DNA from: Rheum nobile
Lineage: Eukaryota > Streptophyta > Magnoliopsida > Caryophyllales > Polygonaceae
DNA: 64,000 nucleotides
Direction of reading: 5' to 3'
NCBI GenBank assembly: GCA_027886185.1
Contig: WOAB01000760.1
Location: 2,480,001-2,544,000 of the forward strand
Numbering within the stretch: position 1 is the first letter of the stretch; each line of letters opens with the position of its first letter. Made by a program: the position numbers and the translations under genes. The notes under the pieces were generated by a model. It was not told the DNA's origin. It did no database searches and worked only from the letters and a program-made list of their open reading frames with translations. This document shows positions 1 through 13,001 of this stretch, piece after piece.

Positions 1-1049
1 TCGGCTCTTCGCCATGCGATGGGCCCGTCGAACAGAAAATTTGGGTCGAGTCGGGCAGAATGAATTGAGGCAGATGAAGATAGTATGCAGGAAGCTGAGG
101 TTGCATGTGTGTATATATATATATATATATATGTGGTTTATAACTTATAAGCTAAATAGGGTAAAGTTTATTGTGTGTTCGATGTCTGCAATGGTCATTG
201 TCAAAGGGTTTAGGGGGATTATGGAGAAATTTTGAAGTCAAATGGAGGGCAAGATCGAATGGAATAAGATTTATGGAGCTAGGCGTGGATCAAATCATTA
301 ATTATGAAAAAGTCATTGTTATCATTTTAAAAAAACAAATATGTCTAATTCAAAACAGTGTAAGAGGTGTCACAACGATATATAGGAATAAATAAAAATC
401 GAAGGAAAATTTGATTTGGAGTTGATCTCTATAAAACTTGTTGTAGTGTACATTTGTATTACTTTGTCACATATCACAACATTTTCTCAAATAACATCCT
501 ATAGAATAATATTAGCAACACTCAGCTCTCAACGACAGTAAAATATTTTTGTCTTGACTTGATAATCTATTTAAATACGTACGTACCAAGTAAATTGACC
601 ATTTTTTTAGAATTTACTTGATAATCCACTTGGAAGAGCTAGGCAATAAAAATTTACTTGATAATCCATTTTTTTAGAATTTACTTCATTTTACCCGAAA
701 AAACGCATGAGATTCAAGCTCATGTACTAATGAACTTATGTGGTGTGGGGTTGCGGCTGCATCTGCATCTGCCTATGGGCAAAAATGGATGTGGAAAAGA
801 TTAATACATGAATATTTAAGTTTGGAAGTAACGCGTAGTAGAAAGAACTTGGAAGGAAGCTGAAAGAGTTCTTTCTTAACGCTCACATGTAAAATGCAAT
901 CTTCCACAGATTCCAGATCGGACACGGAATTTCATACTTACTCGGTTCATTTTTTCACAAGTTTTACACTTTAAGTCCATGGATTTGATAGAGAGATAGA
1001 TAGGTTAATAGCCTCAAAAGATCCTCTAGAATGTCAAATATAATTATTA
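1..1049. other. Intergenic left edge, no gene supported
   Basis: The first ~100 bases are more GC-rich than what follows and could be the tail of a gene lying to the left, but no frame shows a recognisable domain. A TA dinucleotide run occupies about 112-132. Beyond that the sequence is AT-rich with short duplicated words (TTTACTTGATAATCCA recurs near 610-670). Nothing else is supported. Confidence 0.5.
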
Positions 1050-1403
1050 CTCTCTCTTAAGTTTTAATTCACTATCTAGTAAATTTCAGACAAAATAAAA
1101 AATTAATTATTTTTTCAGATTATTTTTATGATTAGTGACTAATTATTTTTTTATTACTGTTTATGAAATCTCATAAAAAAATAAAATAAAATCAGAAAAT
1201 CAAAAGAAAATCTCTTTTTGTTACGTTTCTCCTAAAAAATGGGGAAGCAATGAATAAAAAATTGAGAACCCAAAAAATAAAAATAAGAAAATTACTAAGC
1301 ATGAGGGTAAATCTGGAAAAAATAGGTGAAAAAGTCTAAAATGACAATTAAAACTTAACAAGGACTTAAGCCTAGAACGTCAATTAAAACTTAACGGAGG
1401 GAG
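1050..1403. mobile_element. Stowaway-type MITE
   Basis: A 354-bp non-coding element. Its left end is CTCTCTCTTAAGTTTTAATT and the right end, read in reverse, is CTCCCTCCGTTAAGTTTTAA, giving terminal inverted repeats of about 22 bp. It is flanked on both sides by TA (1048-1049 and 1404-1405), the target duplication of Tc1/mariner-derived Stowaway MITEs. There is no coding capacity, so it would need a mariner transposase in trans. Confidence 0.8.
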
Positions 1404-4400
1404 TATAATTTTTAAAAAAAATATCTATATTTAAAAGTTAGTATTTTAGGTCATTGAATGCTAACTCCGATCTTAAATTTGACATAAAAAATAGAATGAA
1501 GATTTTGATAATTCTATAAACATATAAAATAAAATTATTTAGCAATGTTCATGCATTTAGCAATATATATAATTTTCAAATAAATAAAAAGTCAATTGTG
1601 ATTTTGAGAAAACTTTGACCTAAAATTAAAGAAACTCAATTAAAATTTTGACTTTTTAAAATAAAATAAAAATTGAGATTTTGAGAAAATTTTAACCTAA
1701 AATTATAGAAACTCAATTAAAATTTTGAGAAAATTATTAAATGTCAAGTAGGCGCAACGTAGTGTTTTTCCTTTATAAATCATAATATCTATTGATATAC
1801 ATTAAAACTTACTAATTAATGATCATATTTATACTAATTTTTCATTGTTTGTAATTCACATTTAAAAGCGAGCAATAAGAAATTGAAAGAAAAAAAAAAA
1901 AAGGCCTTTTGAATTTCGGTTGTTGCTTTCTCTTACAAATAACGCGCAATAAATAGCCATGAAATGAAAAATGCTAAATTTACAGTAAACGTCAATGGAA
2001 TAAAAGTAGCTAAAATACACATTTACAATTTTGATTGTTCAATTATATGAGCGAACGACGGTTGATTATATGAGTCAATGGCCTTTCTTTTAGCGACAAT
2101 GGCCATTTATGAGACTACTAAATTAGTGTCAACATTATCAAGATATCAAACAATGAATTATGAAATTCACAATAATTGAAACGTTCTCTCAACTTTTAGC
2201 TTATCTAGACTAGACTATAAAATAAACAATACGAAGTATATATTGTATAATAAAAGCATTAACATGCGAAATTATACATCATAGTTAAAGGCATGGACAT
2301 GTACATCATATCTATAAGAATTATAACGAAGCATGTATTCTTTTAGTAGAATGAAAGGGTCGATTTGTATTAATGATCAATTTTTAAGAACTCTATTGGG
2401 AATATTAGCTGCTAAATATACGATGATAATGATTTTAGTCGTTTCGTTTAAACTACTTGGAAATGAATCGACATAAGCATTTAAATAGAATTGTAACTGT
2501 GAAACCATTAATCGAGGAGTGATTGAATTGAATTGGATGTTCGTACGTATACATATGAGCTTCCTATAAATGAGGCATTGTGTTAAAGTACAAAATAGAG
2601 ACGTTTTGTATGAAAGAAAAGACGAGGGATAGAGCTTAAAAAAGTTTATATGTAAAGCTAGATGGTTGGGTTTATTCAAGTAGTTAGAGTATTATGGTGT
2701 ATTACCTTTGTCTTTTAAACAGTCTAAAGAGGTATATATTTTACACCCTATCATATTATACTTTGCATTTAGTATTTTGTAGTTTTTTATTTCTATACTA
2801 TTCATCAGTAATGTATACTATGAATTCAATTTTGTGATGAATAAAATGCATGTAACATATATACAACTCAACCTAGATTATAGAAATTATTTTATTACCA
2901 ATTCTCAACCATTTTACAACAATAAATAATTAATTATTTGATAAATATAGAATACATTACACTTTAATCATTATACGGAATATAAAATTTACTACACTCC
3001 ATCAAAGAAAATAATTTTATTCGCGTATTTAATAAATGTAGAAGATTGGAAAATCAGTTTCGTGCAACATGTAGTATATATATTATGGAATAGGTACTTT
3101 ACAATTAATGTGCATTCTATATGAAAGGTTTTTAGATAATTAATATTCCATCTAATATATCTAAAAATAAAAATGATAATTACAATTGTTATTTAAACAA
3201 ATAAAATAATACAATGCATACTTTCCAATAAAAGACCTACATTTGATCTATATATACAATATGTTAAACGATCTGATACGTTTAAAAATTAATGATAATT
3301 ATAATTGTTAGTAAATCAATTCAAAATACTATAATGCATGTGAATCGGATAGTATATTTACACAAATACGAATCTTACAATTGCAATAATCATGTTAGTT
3401 TGCCTACATTATACATATGTAGTTTGCTAATGTAAATAAAAAAGTAAATTTAAAATGATGTAAGTCAAATTTATATATAATAAACACCATAAACATGTAC
3501 AAAACAAACATTAGAAGAAAAAACTTGAAACCCATTACTTATGGAGTAGATTATTAATGGGATTTTTAGGTTGTATTGTCAATTTTCATATAAGCTCGTC
3601 ATTGTATAATACAAATAGAGACTTGAATCGGGAATGAATAGTTGCTTTTATAAAATGAAGAATTGTCAATTAATAACTTTCGTATTCTTTTTCTTAGTAT
3701 AGATCTTGAGTTTTGTGAGAATAATTATTAATTATAATAACATATAGTTAACATTAGGAAGAGTTACAAATAAGATAGTTTAATTACGTCATATTAACCA
3801 TATTTTTTTTACAAAATGAAGAAGACAATATGATTATTTGCCTATCCTTTAATATTGAAAGCATGTAAGCTATCCTTACATTGATAAAGAGTACTCCGTA
3901 TAAGAAATTTTTCTATTGCATGAACAAATTTAATATGTTGTTTTTTCGATCCATACACACTTTTCAAAGATGAACAATTGCATAAAAATCATTTTTTTTA
4001 TTAAAAATGAGTATTATATTGTATTTTTACTTCATTAATTTTTATTATCTTCTAGCATTTAATTAATATAAAATTGAAGAAGAATTAATTTTGGACAATA
4101 TTGAAAAATATAAAGAATTTTATTTGATGCTCATATAATATAGAGTTGATATTAAACTTCTTGCACAAAACAAATACATTTATTCTCTTATATCTACATT
4201 TTGGTATTGTTAGAGGAATTCAATGTAACTTTGCACATGTAATATAATTTTAAATGTACGTAACCTAATTTCCATTTATAAATAAAAATAGATATAATAT
4301 CTATTAATATTGTTAAAAAGAACTAAAATACATAAATTCAACATTATAAGACATATTTTAAGAATCTAAATCATTTATAAAAAAACTAAATTCTATAAAT

Positions 4401-4986
4401 AAATATATTTTAAATTCTTAAATAAATTATAAAAAATAACCCTTACGTAACACGAACATAATTACTAGTAATAGAAAAAATACACTTGAACCTATCAAAA
4501 TAAGTGGATCATACAATAGACTTGCAAAATAAACTTGATGATCTTTACTCACTTAATAGAGGATAATAAACGTATGAGCGCACATAATCAGACAAGCTAG
4601 GTTGATATATAGATAGGTAGAGAGGGGTCGTACACATAAGAGAGTGTATATGTATGCAATATTATGAGGTTCTATTCTAAACTAATTGGCATTAGAATTA
4701 GTAATTCACAAACAATTTATTAGACTTAGTATCTCCCAACTTCAGATATGGAATAAATATTTCATCACTTTTTTTCAAGTGCAATTGGTTTGACTTAATT
4801 GACGATCGAACAAAGATAGATTGATAATGAGAGGATAGCATTCCCATAATCCAAATCAAATAAACCAGTAAATAGATTCAGGATCAGACCGACTATGATC
4901 CTTCATAAAGTTAGTAGGCCTGATACGTAGGTACAGTGAAGGCTGTGCATGTATGAGTGTACACGCCACAGACGAGTTATATACTA
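1404..4986. other. AT-rich intergenic DNA
   Basis: No coding region is supported. The only open frames are short, AT-biased and without recognisable motifs. It holds an imperfect ~60-bp duplication (1593-1651 and 1671-1731) and scattered homopolymer runs; the rest looks like decayed, unidentifiable repeat DNA. Confidence 0.6.
1593..1731. repeat. Imperfect 2-copy direct repeat (~60 bp units)
   Basis: Both copies carry a GATTTTGAGAAAA word, then an ACCTAAAATT word, then GAAACTCAATTAAAATTTTG. Copy one lies at about 1593-1651 and copy two at about 1671-1731. It is probably a local duplication without function. Confidence 0.6.
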
Positions 4987-5227
4987 CTCCCTTCGTCTCA
5001 CAATGTTTGTCTTGTTTGATTTTTGGATACTATTTATCGTTAAAGAGAATCTTTAAGATTTCTTCCAATATATAAGAAAAAATATAATCATATAGGGTCT
5101 TGTTTGATTCGTCTCAACGAATACTTTGATAATATCAATTATGTAATTAGAGATATTAACGATCAAAACTCATCTCGACAAGTGTGTTCGGTCAAAACAG
5201 GACAAACAAATCGTACCACGGAGAGAG
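4987..5227. mobile_element. Stowaway-type MITE (mariner-related ends)
   Basis: A 241-bp element beginning CTCCCTTCGTCTCACAATG and ending in GAGAGAG, flanked by TA at 4985-4986 and 5228-5229. Its body is clearly related to the MITE at 25396-25654: both contain GAGAATCTTTAAGATTT, GGGTCTTGTTTGATTCGTCT and GGTCAAAACAGGACAAAC. Its ends resemble those of the full-length mariner at 25707-30142, a plausible source of transposase. Confidence 0.85.
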
Positions 5228-8200
5228 TAATACCAATGAACATTCCAATTTTAAATGTGTAAACTGTGTAATAGATATTTCGTAGCTTTTTTTTCGTACT
5301 TTGATACCTTAATTTTTATCTTAATCCCTTTTTAACGAAGACCTTAATTTTCATCTTAATCAATTAAATTTCAGCGGCACCACATTTTTTCTTCTTCTGG
5401 AGATATATATATATATATGGTAAGCATATCCTCTTTCGAGCCATCAAAATGCTTCTAGATCTTTCAGGCCAAAACGGTTATGTATTATTGTTTTTCTTTT
5501 CTTCTTATTATTAATACATCAATCATTTAAAAAAATTAAAAGAAAAATCTAATAAAAATAATTTTGTGAATTTATTTTTATCCTTTGAATCTCAACAACC
5601 AACCTTTAAATCTTAACAATCAAAAATATATTTAAGTAATTATTTATTTTAGAAACCCATCTCATTTTCAATTAATACCTCTACATATATATGTAAAATA
5701 CACACCTAATATCAACGATATTCACCATAAATCTTCATCAATTTCCTTTTCATTCTTTTACATAGCATTTATATTAATTATAATTATAATTGATAAATCT
5801 ATAAACCTACGAACTATGTTTAGTTTGTATTATATAATACTATTTATCTTTGTAAGAAAGATCATAATTACAAATAACAGAAATAAAGATGTAATTTTAT
5901 CATAGGTCCAACATATTAAATATTAGTCTATTAGCATGACATTGTTTTGGATTGTGATTTTAATTACTTCAAAAATGTAATTTATATTTTTTTATCATGT
6001 TAACAAACTGTCCTTACACAATGTCCAAAAATTTTAGTAAAATCAAAGATTTTTTGAAGAAATCGAATTTCATTCTAAAATTTGGCGCCCATTTAAAAGT
6101 GGATTTGGTAGAAATATATTTACAATCATGGCAAAAAATCATAATCCTGAAATATATGTTAAATCAAAGATTTTTTGTTGACACCATAAAAAATATTTTT
6201 TATTGATAACTGATAAAATCAAGATTTTTGAATCTAGCTTTATGTTATTTTTTGTTAGGGCTAATTGCATTAAATGTCTTGACCTTTGTAGTAGTTGCAG
6301 ACTTTACCCTCAAGCATTCGAATTTCATCAACTATCTCAATGTTTTGGGTATGTTGCCGATAGTACCATGAAACTATGTTTAATGAGGTTTTTTATAGTT
6401 ATTTTCTCTTATTTTTGATAGTATTTTAAATTAATAAACATGATTTATAATTACTATACTATTTAATTTACAAGACCTTGATTAAAAGACAAAATTTCCC
6501 ATGAAATAATTGAATACAAAGTAAGATCCTTATAATATGAAACATTGAAACTATTATTCTACTATAGTGCATATATTTGTTTACATGCATGTCTTTCATG
6601 ATGATATTCCATATTGTATATGTGGGTGCTTTATATTTTTGTTTTAATATTCTATATAATATTTTCTTGGTCCTTTTTTAGAGATCTCTGATGGAGATGT
6701 GCTTGTAAAAAGACTAGAACTTGATATACCTCTATTCTATATTTCTTCGAAGTGAATAGAACCTTTTGTTTTTTCTTTGTCTCTATTTATGATATGTTAT
6801 GACATGTAAGTTGTAAGTTATATGTATTTGTCATTTTTATTAATAAGTTGTATCTTTACTCTAAATTCATTTTTATCATTGTGATTTATGAGTTTATTAT
6901 TATTTCTTTCACTATTGTAACTTACTATGATTGACGATTACTACACTAATAATGAGAAAGTAAACAAGTTGTGTTTAAGAAGAAACATATAGAAGAAGCC
7001 TATATAAAAAATCTTATAGTTGCTTTCATACTTCATAATAAAGTTGAATACCACAACTTTAACAAATAACATAATGGCAATAAAGATTCACACCTTTTTA
7101 TTTTGGGTTACATTATATATATTTTACAAGAAAATACCAATTTTAATTGGGTAAAAAGGTCATGTGTACTCGATTTCATAGAACAACCACATTTTCCATC
7201 CTTCATACTTTATATAGATTAATAATTATGCTTTTTCAATTTAATTTTGACTTTGATTTATGTTTAAAATTGATTTAGATTAAGTTGAGGATTTTAAATA
7301 AATTATTTATCCAACTTGAGAATATCAGAGGAAACAACTTAAATCTCTTAATTGAGATACGTGTTAAACATTGCGGCCCAAATTTTAATAATTAATAATA
7401 TATTTTATATTTCGTCATCGCTCCTAATTAAGAATATATTTTAAAAAAAGTTTACATTGTTTCTTTTGATACTTACATTTACTTCAACTAGATTTTCAAA
7501 TTTTCAAAATTAAAAAAGAAAATTATTTATATTTGGTTAACAAACTAGATACACCAAAGCATGTAATATGGAAATATATGTATTAAGGCCAATCCAAATA
7601 AAATAATTAATAAAAATGTCGACTTTATTAAGTAATAATCGCATAATAAGTATACATAAAATTCCACGAACTAAATCGCATGATAAGTATACATAAAATT
7701 CCACGAACTAAATAAGATAATATCTCATATTTTGAAAATTAAATGCTATCAATCTTTTAATTCTTAAACTTATCCAAAATGGTGCTGAGTACAAAAACTC
7801 AAACTAGAAAGTTTGTGATCAATCTAGATACTTACATATTTTTTCATTAATTTTAATACAATGTGTTTTTAAACATATTTTACTTTTAATACACATATTA
7901 TTGTTGAACCTACATTTCTACAACTATGTATCTAAAAGTCATTTTATTAAAACAAAAAACCTATAAATTTGTTTTTTGAAAATTATGCATAGTAACCATG
8001 AGGTTTTATGAATTTTGTGTAATACACAACATCTTCGAAAATTCGACATGATAATCATGAATATTTTTAAATCTCGCTTGATAATCAGGAAGCATTATGA
8101 AGTACATCAAATATTTGCAAATATTGTTGAATATATGATACTACAATCATGAAGCATTAGAAAATACACGCATCATCATCATCATTCCATTTATATTAAG

Positions 8201-8641
8201 ATTTGGGCATTTATTTAATATATGGATAAAAAGGTACCTAATATGTATAATCAGTCACTTAAAACTATTGCCTAATTTTATATTTGTAATTATTATTTTA
8301 TTTTATTTGACTCATCTTTATCATATATCTATTTTTCTTATCACATATAATAATGTTGTCAATTTTATAAATAATTATTAGACATATTTTCAAGTTTAAT
8401 ATATTCTCAACAAGCACCTAACTTGCTTTTTATTGTACACACATTCACCATTGTATGAACTTTCAAACTTATTGGATTGCGACTTGCAATGTTATTTAGG
8501 ATAAGTGTTTTTTTCTCTTACATACAATATACAATAATTTTTGACTGAATAAATATAATAATCTTACAATGTAAAACTTAGATTAATTAAATAAAAACTA
8601 TACATCTCGTAAGATATCCTAAATTTTGTATTTCTTATCAT
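5228..8641. other. AT-rich intergenic DNA
   Basis: No gene is supported. It contains a TA microsatellite near 5404-5418, several A/T-rich decayed repeats and a local tandem duplication at about 7639-7713. Two short open frames near 5997-6418 are AT-biased and have no recognisable motif. Confidence 0.6.
7639..7713. repeat. Two-copy tandem repeat (~38 bp)
   Basis: The unit contains AAGTATACATAAAATTCCAC followed by GAACTAAAT and is repeated twice in direct tandem with only a few differences. No function can be inferred. Confidence 0.7.
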
Positions 8642-8670
8642 ACCCGTGCCATGCACGGGTAATACACTAG
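8642..8670 (+). mobile_element. Helitron-like 3' terminus
   Basis: A short hairpin (ACCCGTGC, loop CAT, GCACGGGT) is followed seven bases later by CTAG and then a T. A hairpin a few bases before a CTRR end, inserted before T, is the known signature of Helitron 3' ends. The matching 5' TC end was not located with confidence, so only this terminus is annotated. No RepHel helicase coding is visible nearby; the element would be non-autonomous or decayed. Confidence 0.5.
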
Positions 8671-9059
8671 TCATTAATTGAAAAAAGAAGAAGATATTCG
8701 TTAACTACATAACCTTTTTGTTAAATGGCCTACGAATTGTTTTAAACTTTTTTTCTGAGTTAATAATTTTTAACTATTTATTTAGTTTGTTGAGATTCTT
8801 TTTTCCCCTTTACTAAATATATATATATATAGATTTAAGATCAGGTAAAATAACTTTTTATGGTAAAACGGTAGTACTAATTAAAGTCATTGGATTACAA
8901 ATAAATCAATGGATGTGATTGAAAGTAAATGGGTACATGATAATATTATGGGAGTGAGCACATATGATTTGAGTTAATTTAGGGATTTTTTTACCCACAA
9001 TCAATCAGTTAATTCTACTTCCTATTTTACTTTCACATTCTCTCTCCTGATTACTATTC

Positions 9060-9840
9060 ATCTCCCGTTACTCTCTCTCGTCTCTTCACCAAATCTCATT
9101 GATTTCATCGATTTCGCCGCCGTCGTCGATACCTTCACCACCTCCTCGCTCCGACATCCGATGACCTTCTTGTGTGATCCGAGCGGTGCGGATCCGGCGG
9201 TGGAATTTCCGTGGAGGAACGATATCGAGGCGGAGCGGAGGTGGAAGGGGCCGAAATTAGGGTTTCAGATTGAGATGCGGAGAAGAACGCGGCGGAGAAG
9301 GCGAGGGTTTGGTCGTAGGAGAGGGATCGGAGGGAGGGAGAGGAGAGGCGGAGAGGGGGCTTGGGGCGGAGGGATCGAAGGAATCGCCGACCGGTATTCA
9401 TCACTTCGATCTCACCGGACTAGATCCGTTTGTTTCTCTCCTTCAAATACCAAACACCACCACACCCAGACCAGCCCCGCTCGGACCTCCACGCCGGTCC
9501 TACGTCTGCTGCACGAGCCCACGCCCAGATCCACCGAGCCGCGCGACCCACGGATTAGACCTCGCATGGGCCGAATCGGTGGGCAGGAGAAGTTCTTCTC
9601 CAACGGATTCGTGATTTCAATTTGACATTGCTCGTATCGCCCCCTTTTTCGCTTCCGATTTCAATTTGACATTTCTCGTATCTCCAACGGATTTGTGATT
9701 TCAATTTGAGATTCGCTTGAGCCGAATCTCGTATCGCCCCTTTTTTGCTTTCGATTTCATCAGTTAGGGTTTAGGACTTCTGTTCGTGATTTTAATTTGA
9801 CATTGCTCTGTGTATTTGCAGGAATTGCATTTGAGCAAGG
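9060..9840. other. GC-rich gene-like segment inside the MULE
   Basis: This stretch is much richer in G and C than its surroundings and starts with CT-rich 5'UTR-like sequence. Overlapping open frames occur on both strands (for example 9161-9625 plus), but their products are low-complexity Arg/Gly/Pro sequence without a recognisable domain. From about 9600 to 9800 the phrase GATTTCAATTTGACATT recurs in tandem with changes. A TTTGCAG acceptor-like site lies near 9818-9824. It may be a captured 5'UTR/first exon/intron of a host gene. No product is claimed. Confidence 0.35.
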
Positions 9841-9979
9841 GGGTGTTCAGTACAGCAGAGGAGGAATTCTTGCACTTAGTAAACGGAACGATGTCGTTTC
9901 AGCCCTGTCGGTTCGTGTTGCCTTGTTGGTGCAATCCGTTTACCATACGTCTACGCCTGTTTCCGCTCATACTTGCATT

Positions 9980-10735
9980 GTTATTCATGTTAATAATATT
10001 GTTATTCATAGTGTTACAAATTATTTGTTTTGATATTGTATATATGATATTCAGTTTTCGTGTGGTGTTATTATTCATTGTTATTCATGAGTTATATGTA
10101 ATTGATATTCATATTAACAATGTTGTTATTCACAGTGTTACAATTTATGTATTTTGATATTTATGATTTAGATATTGTATGTATGATATTCAGTTTCTCT
10201 GTGGTGTTATTCATTATAGTAAAATTGATATTCACGTGGATTCAGATTCTGCTTGTTGATGGTGTTATATGAGTTATTTATAGTTGATATTCACATTTTT
10301 ATATGTGATATTCAAATTATGTATTGTGATATTCATACACATTCTTTTGAAAGTGTTATGCATTGAGTAGTTGATATTCAAATTGTATGATGTGATATTC
10401 ACTATAATGTTGTTCATATTCATGTTGGATAGTCGATATTCAAAATTGGATTTGCGATATTCACCAGATACAAACAAAAAGTTTCGAAGATCGTGAATCG
10501 TTTCCAAAAGCTTGAAATTAACACACGAATATCAATACACTTTGTATGAATATCGTATATAACCGATAATCATCATACGCGGATTAAAATCTGAATATCG
10601 ACACTATTTTCATGAATATCGAATATTGCTTATATGAATATCGATTTCAAAATTACGTGAATATCAAAACATTTTGAATGAATATCGATTACTGGCTGTA
10701 TGAATATCTATAAAATTGCGAAAACCAAATTGCAA
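9980..10735. repeat. Array of GATATTCA / TGAATATC motifs in opposed halves
   Basis: From about 9980 to 10465 the words GATATTCA and GTTATTCAT recur every 20-50 bases in one orientation. From about 10525 to 10715 the same words appear as TGAATATC, the opposite orientation. The switch is near 10490. The motifs are spaced irregularly, so this is neither a simple microsatellite nor one long perfect hairpin. Subterminal arrays of short words are known as transposase-binding sites in several DNA transposons; here that role is inference. Confidence 0.65.
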
Positions 10736-10983
10736 AATCAGAATTTAAACCATATGATTAAGGAAAGAGAATAATCTTCTCTTTCTCTCTCCTGTAACAA
10801 CCCATTTAATATTTTTTTTAATTAAAATTTGATTAATTGTCATATTAGGTTAGATTTGGTAGTTACACCCCTACCATATCTATTATATAACTTATTCATC
10901 CAACCATCCATCACCATCAATCCAACGCTCCAGATTAGTACTTCCGTTTTACCATAACTCTCGTTTTATTGGAGTGCGCCCCT

Positions 10984-12117
10984 ATATATATATATATATA
11001 TACTAAAGAAAAATTATACTAAATCACACTATAATTTTTACATATATTTAGAGTGAATTTTTTTCCTATAATGTTTATATATATAATCTCAATCACTTTC
11101 TTTTTATTAGTATGTATATGTTCGGAAAAAATCTAATATAACTACATGTCAATATATTCTCATTTCATGTATATCTTATCTTTTATAATCACGTAGTTAT
11201 TAATTTGTATCCATGTGATGTTTATTTGTATACTAAAATTTTATTTTATAAATATAAGTCGGCCCATAAGTCGGCCCTTGCATGACACGAGGGTTTAAAC
11301 TAGTTTAAATAGTTTGTTTACCTTAAATTCATGATTCGTGTTACTTACCATTTATATTCAAAACGTTCCTCAACAAAACCTTACCCTATCTCTATATATA
11401 CGATAAAAGTGTTAAATATATTTTAAAAATGTCAACATGTTATTCCCATTATATATTATAGACTATAAATTCTACTACATATATCTTAATTCTTAAATGA
11501 TCCAAAATTTTACAACTAATCCACCAAATACTATACTATATGTTATGTTATGTACAATATATTATACAAACTAGTTGATAAATTTTAATCCAATCTCAAT
11601 AAGCTAAGCGGATCATGGAAGCCTAACTTTTGGCATCTACGTAGATGTTTTATTCTTAGTGGAGAAAGTACCATAATATTTCAATCCATATAAATTAATA
11701 CCCGTTATTACACTAATTAATGCTATTACAAGTCTCACCGTTCACACTATCCTACCTAACTAGAAATCGATGTCCGGCCATTTGTGTATATATGGAGTGT
11801 CACGATATTAAAAAGAGTTTGTAATATATGGTTCATTGTTCCGTTTTTAATGTGAGACATATGTTATTTGATATTTAATTTAAATGTTATATCTAAGTAT
11901 GTTAGGTATAAAATGTTATGATTGTAATTATAAATTGGTTTAATTTTGTTTATATAATTTTGGTTAGAAGTATAATTTAATTTTGAATTAATTTGAAATA
12001 TCGTTTTTGTAGAGATGGTTTTTTAAATTATTTTTTATGAATATTTTAGAAATCTATATCTAATAAGAAGTTTGTATTTTTGTGGATTAAATGTGTTCAT
12101 TCAATACTATACAAAAT
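10984..12117. other. AT-rich intergenic DNA
   Basis: No gene is supported. It begins with a TA microsatellite and contains a weak Helitron-like 3' end at about 11275-11303. A TCTCTATATATA word near 11390 resembles Helitron 5' ends, but no partner was found. Confidence 0.55.
11275..11303 (+). mobile_element. Degenerate Helitron-like 3' terminus
   Basis: Imperfect hairpin arms (CCCTTG and CGAGGG) are followed by CTAG and T, the same arrangement as at 8642-8670 but with mismatches. It is a possible decayed Helitron end; the arms are short, so chance is not excluded. Confidence 0.3.
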
Positions 12118-13001
12118 TTATTTTTGTAATAAAACCATTTTCAAAGTATTAAATATGTTTAATAAGAAGAAATCAAATTGCTCTAGCGTAGAACAACTGT
12201 GACGCACCTTCAGAGGTTTGATTTCTGGATTCATCCATCCATGAAAGTACCAGATTTTTTGCTCTTCACTCGACATTTCTGGTCCAGCATATTTCAACAG
12301 ATGATTGAACTTAGCTGAAAGCTCAGTCACCTCAACCCCTCGGTCGTAGGGTAAAAGAATTTCTTATGCTTCTCCTCCCTCATAGTACGGGAAAAGAAAC
12401 GATCAGTCATCTTTGTTTTGAACATACCCCAGTTCAACCCGGGATGATCAGCTAAACCAGTACTCTCCCACCATTCGCTAGCCACATCCTTAAGTTGAAG
12501 GGAGGCGATGTGCATTTTCTCAGCCTCAGTGCAATCCACGTTCCTGAACAACTGTTCCATATGCGAGAACCAATACGCCACTCTGACTGATTCTTAGGTA
12601 CCGTCATAACTGTCAGGCCTCATTGAGCTCACGACCTTCAAGGCTCGACCGTAATTCCCTCTGTTCCTGACGGCATCGACCTGAGGTACCAGATCCACTG
12701 GCTCCTCAAATTCAGGAATAACCTGAGGAACCGGCACACCTTGTGCATGTGGTACAGTTGGCCGCATTATATCGGTGACCGCTTGCATGACGATCCCCCG
12801 AATAGCCTCTATAGCCGCAGCGTCAAATACCCCTTGAGGATTAGCCCGCACTTGACCATTGTCTACGGGGTTGTTGTGAGAGACAGACTCGCTCTCTTCC
12901 CCTTGATTTGCGGCGCTTCTCAGATTCCTCCTGGGGTCGTTGCTCGGCCCATCACCAACAAGAATTGTGTTTCTTGTGTTCACCATCTGTTGATGAACCA
13001 T
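12118..13001 (-). pseudogene. Ty3/gypsy gag (retrotransposon gag domain), broken
   Basis: The decayed frame encodes the plant retrotransposon gag domain that forms the virus-like particle. Recognisable pieces are AYWFSHMEQLF near 12550, DVASEWWES near 12470 and LNWGMFKTKMTDRFF near 12400, the usual order of this domain. A nonsense codon (TAA, minus strand, 12594-12596) separates the Ser/Pro-rich N-terminal part from the core. A frameshift near 12330-12350 then moves the frame so that EVTELSAKFNHLLKYAGPEM follows. The coding match ends near 12180 with HSCSTLEQ and AT-rich DNA follows. No CCHC knuckle remains. The gene is not functional. Confidence 0.8.

Larger units (their letters stand above)
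8831..10983. mobile_element. TIR DNA transposon, probably MULE, with gene-like insert
   Basis: The two ends form long imperfect inverted repeats. Near the left end is TATGGTAAAACGGTAGTACT (about 8870-8889); the right end carries its near-exact complement ATTAGTACTTCCGTTTTACC at about 10934-10953. The similarity continues inward (CATTGGAT on the left, its counterpart ATCCAACG on the right). Both outer flanks are TA repeats, so the exact boundary and target duplication are unclear. The interior holds a GC-rich, gene-like segment (about 9060-9620) and a large array of GATATTCA words (about 9980-10735). No transposase is visible. Long TIRs plus an acquired gene-like segment suggest a non-autonomous Pack-MULE; this class assignment is inference. 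Confidence 0.55.

Noticed and set aside
2377..2679. 100-residue minus-strand frame
   Set aside because: AT-rich, no motif, no gene-like context; a frame of this length is expected by chance.
9161..9625. Long Arg/Gly-rich open frame in the GC-rich segment
   Set aside because: Frames overlap on both strands in low-complexity GC-rich DNA, there is no domain, and the frames cross the 5'UTR-like and repeat parts.
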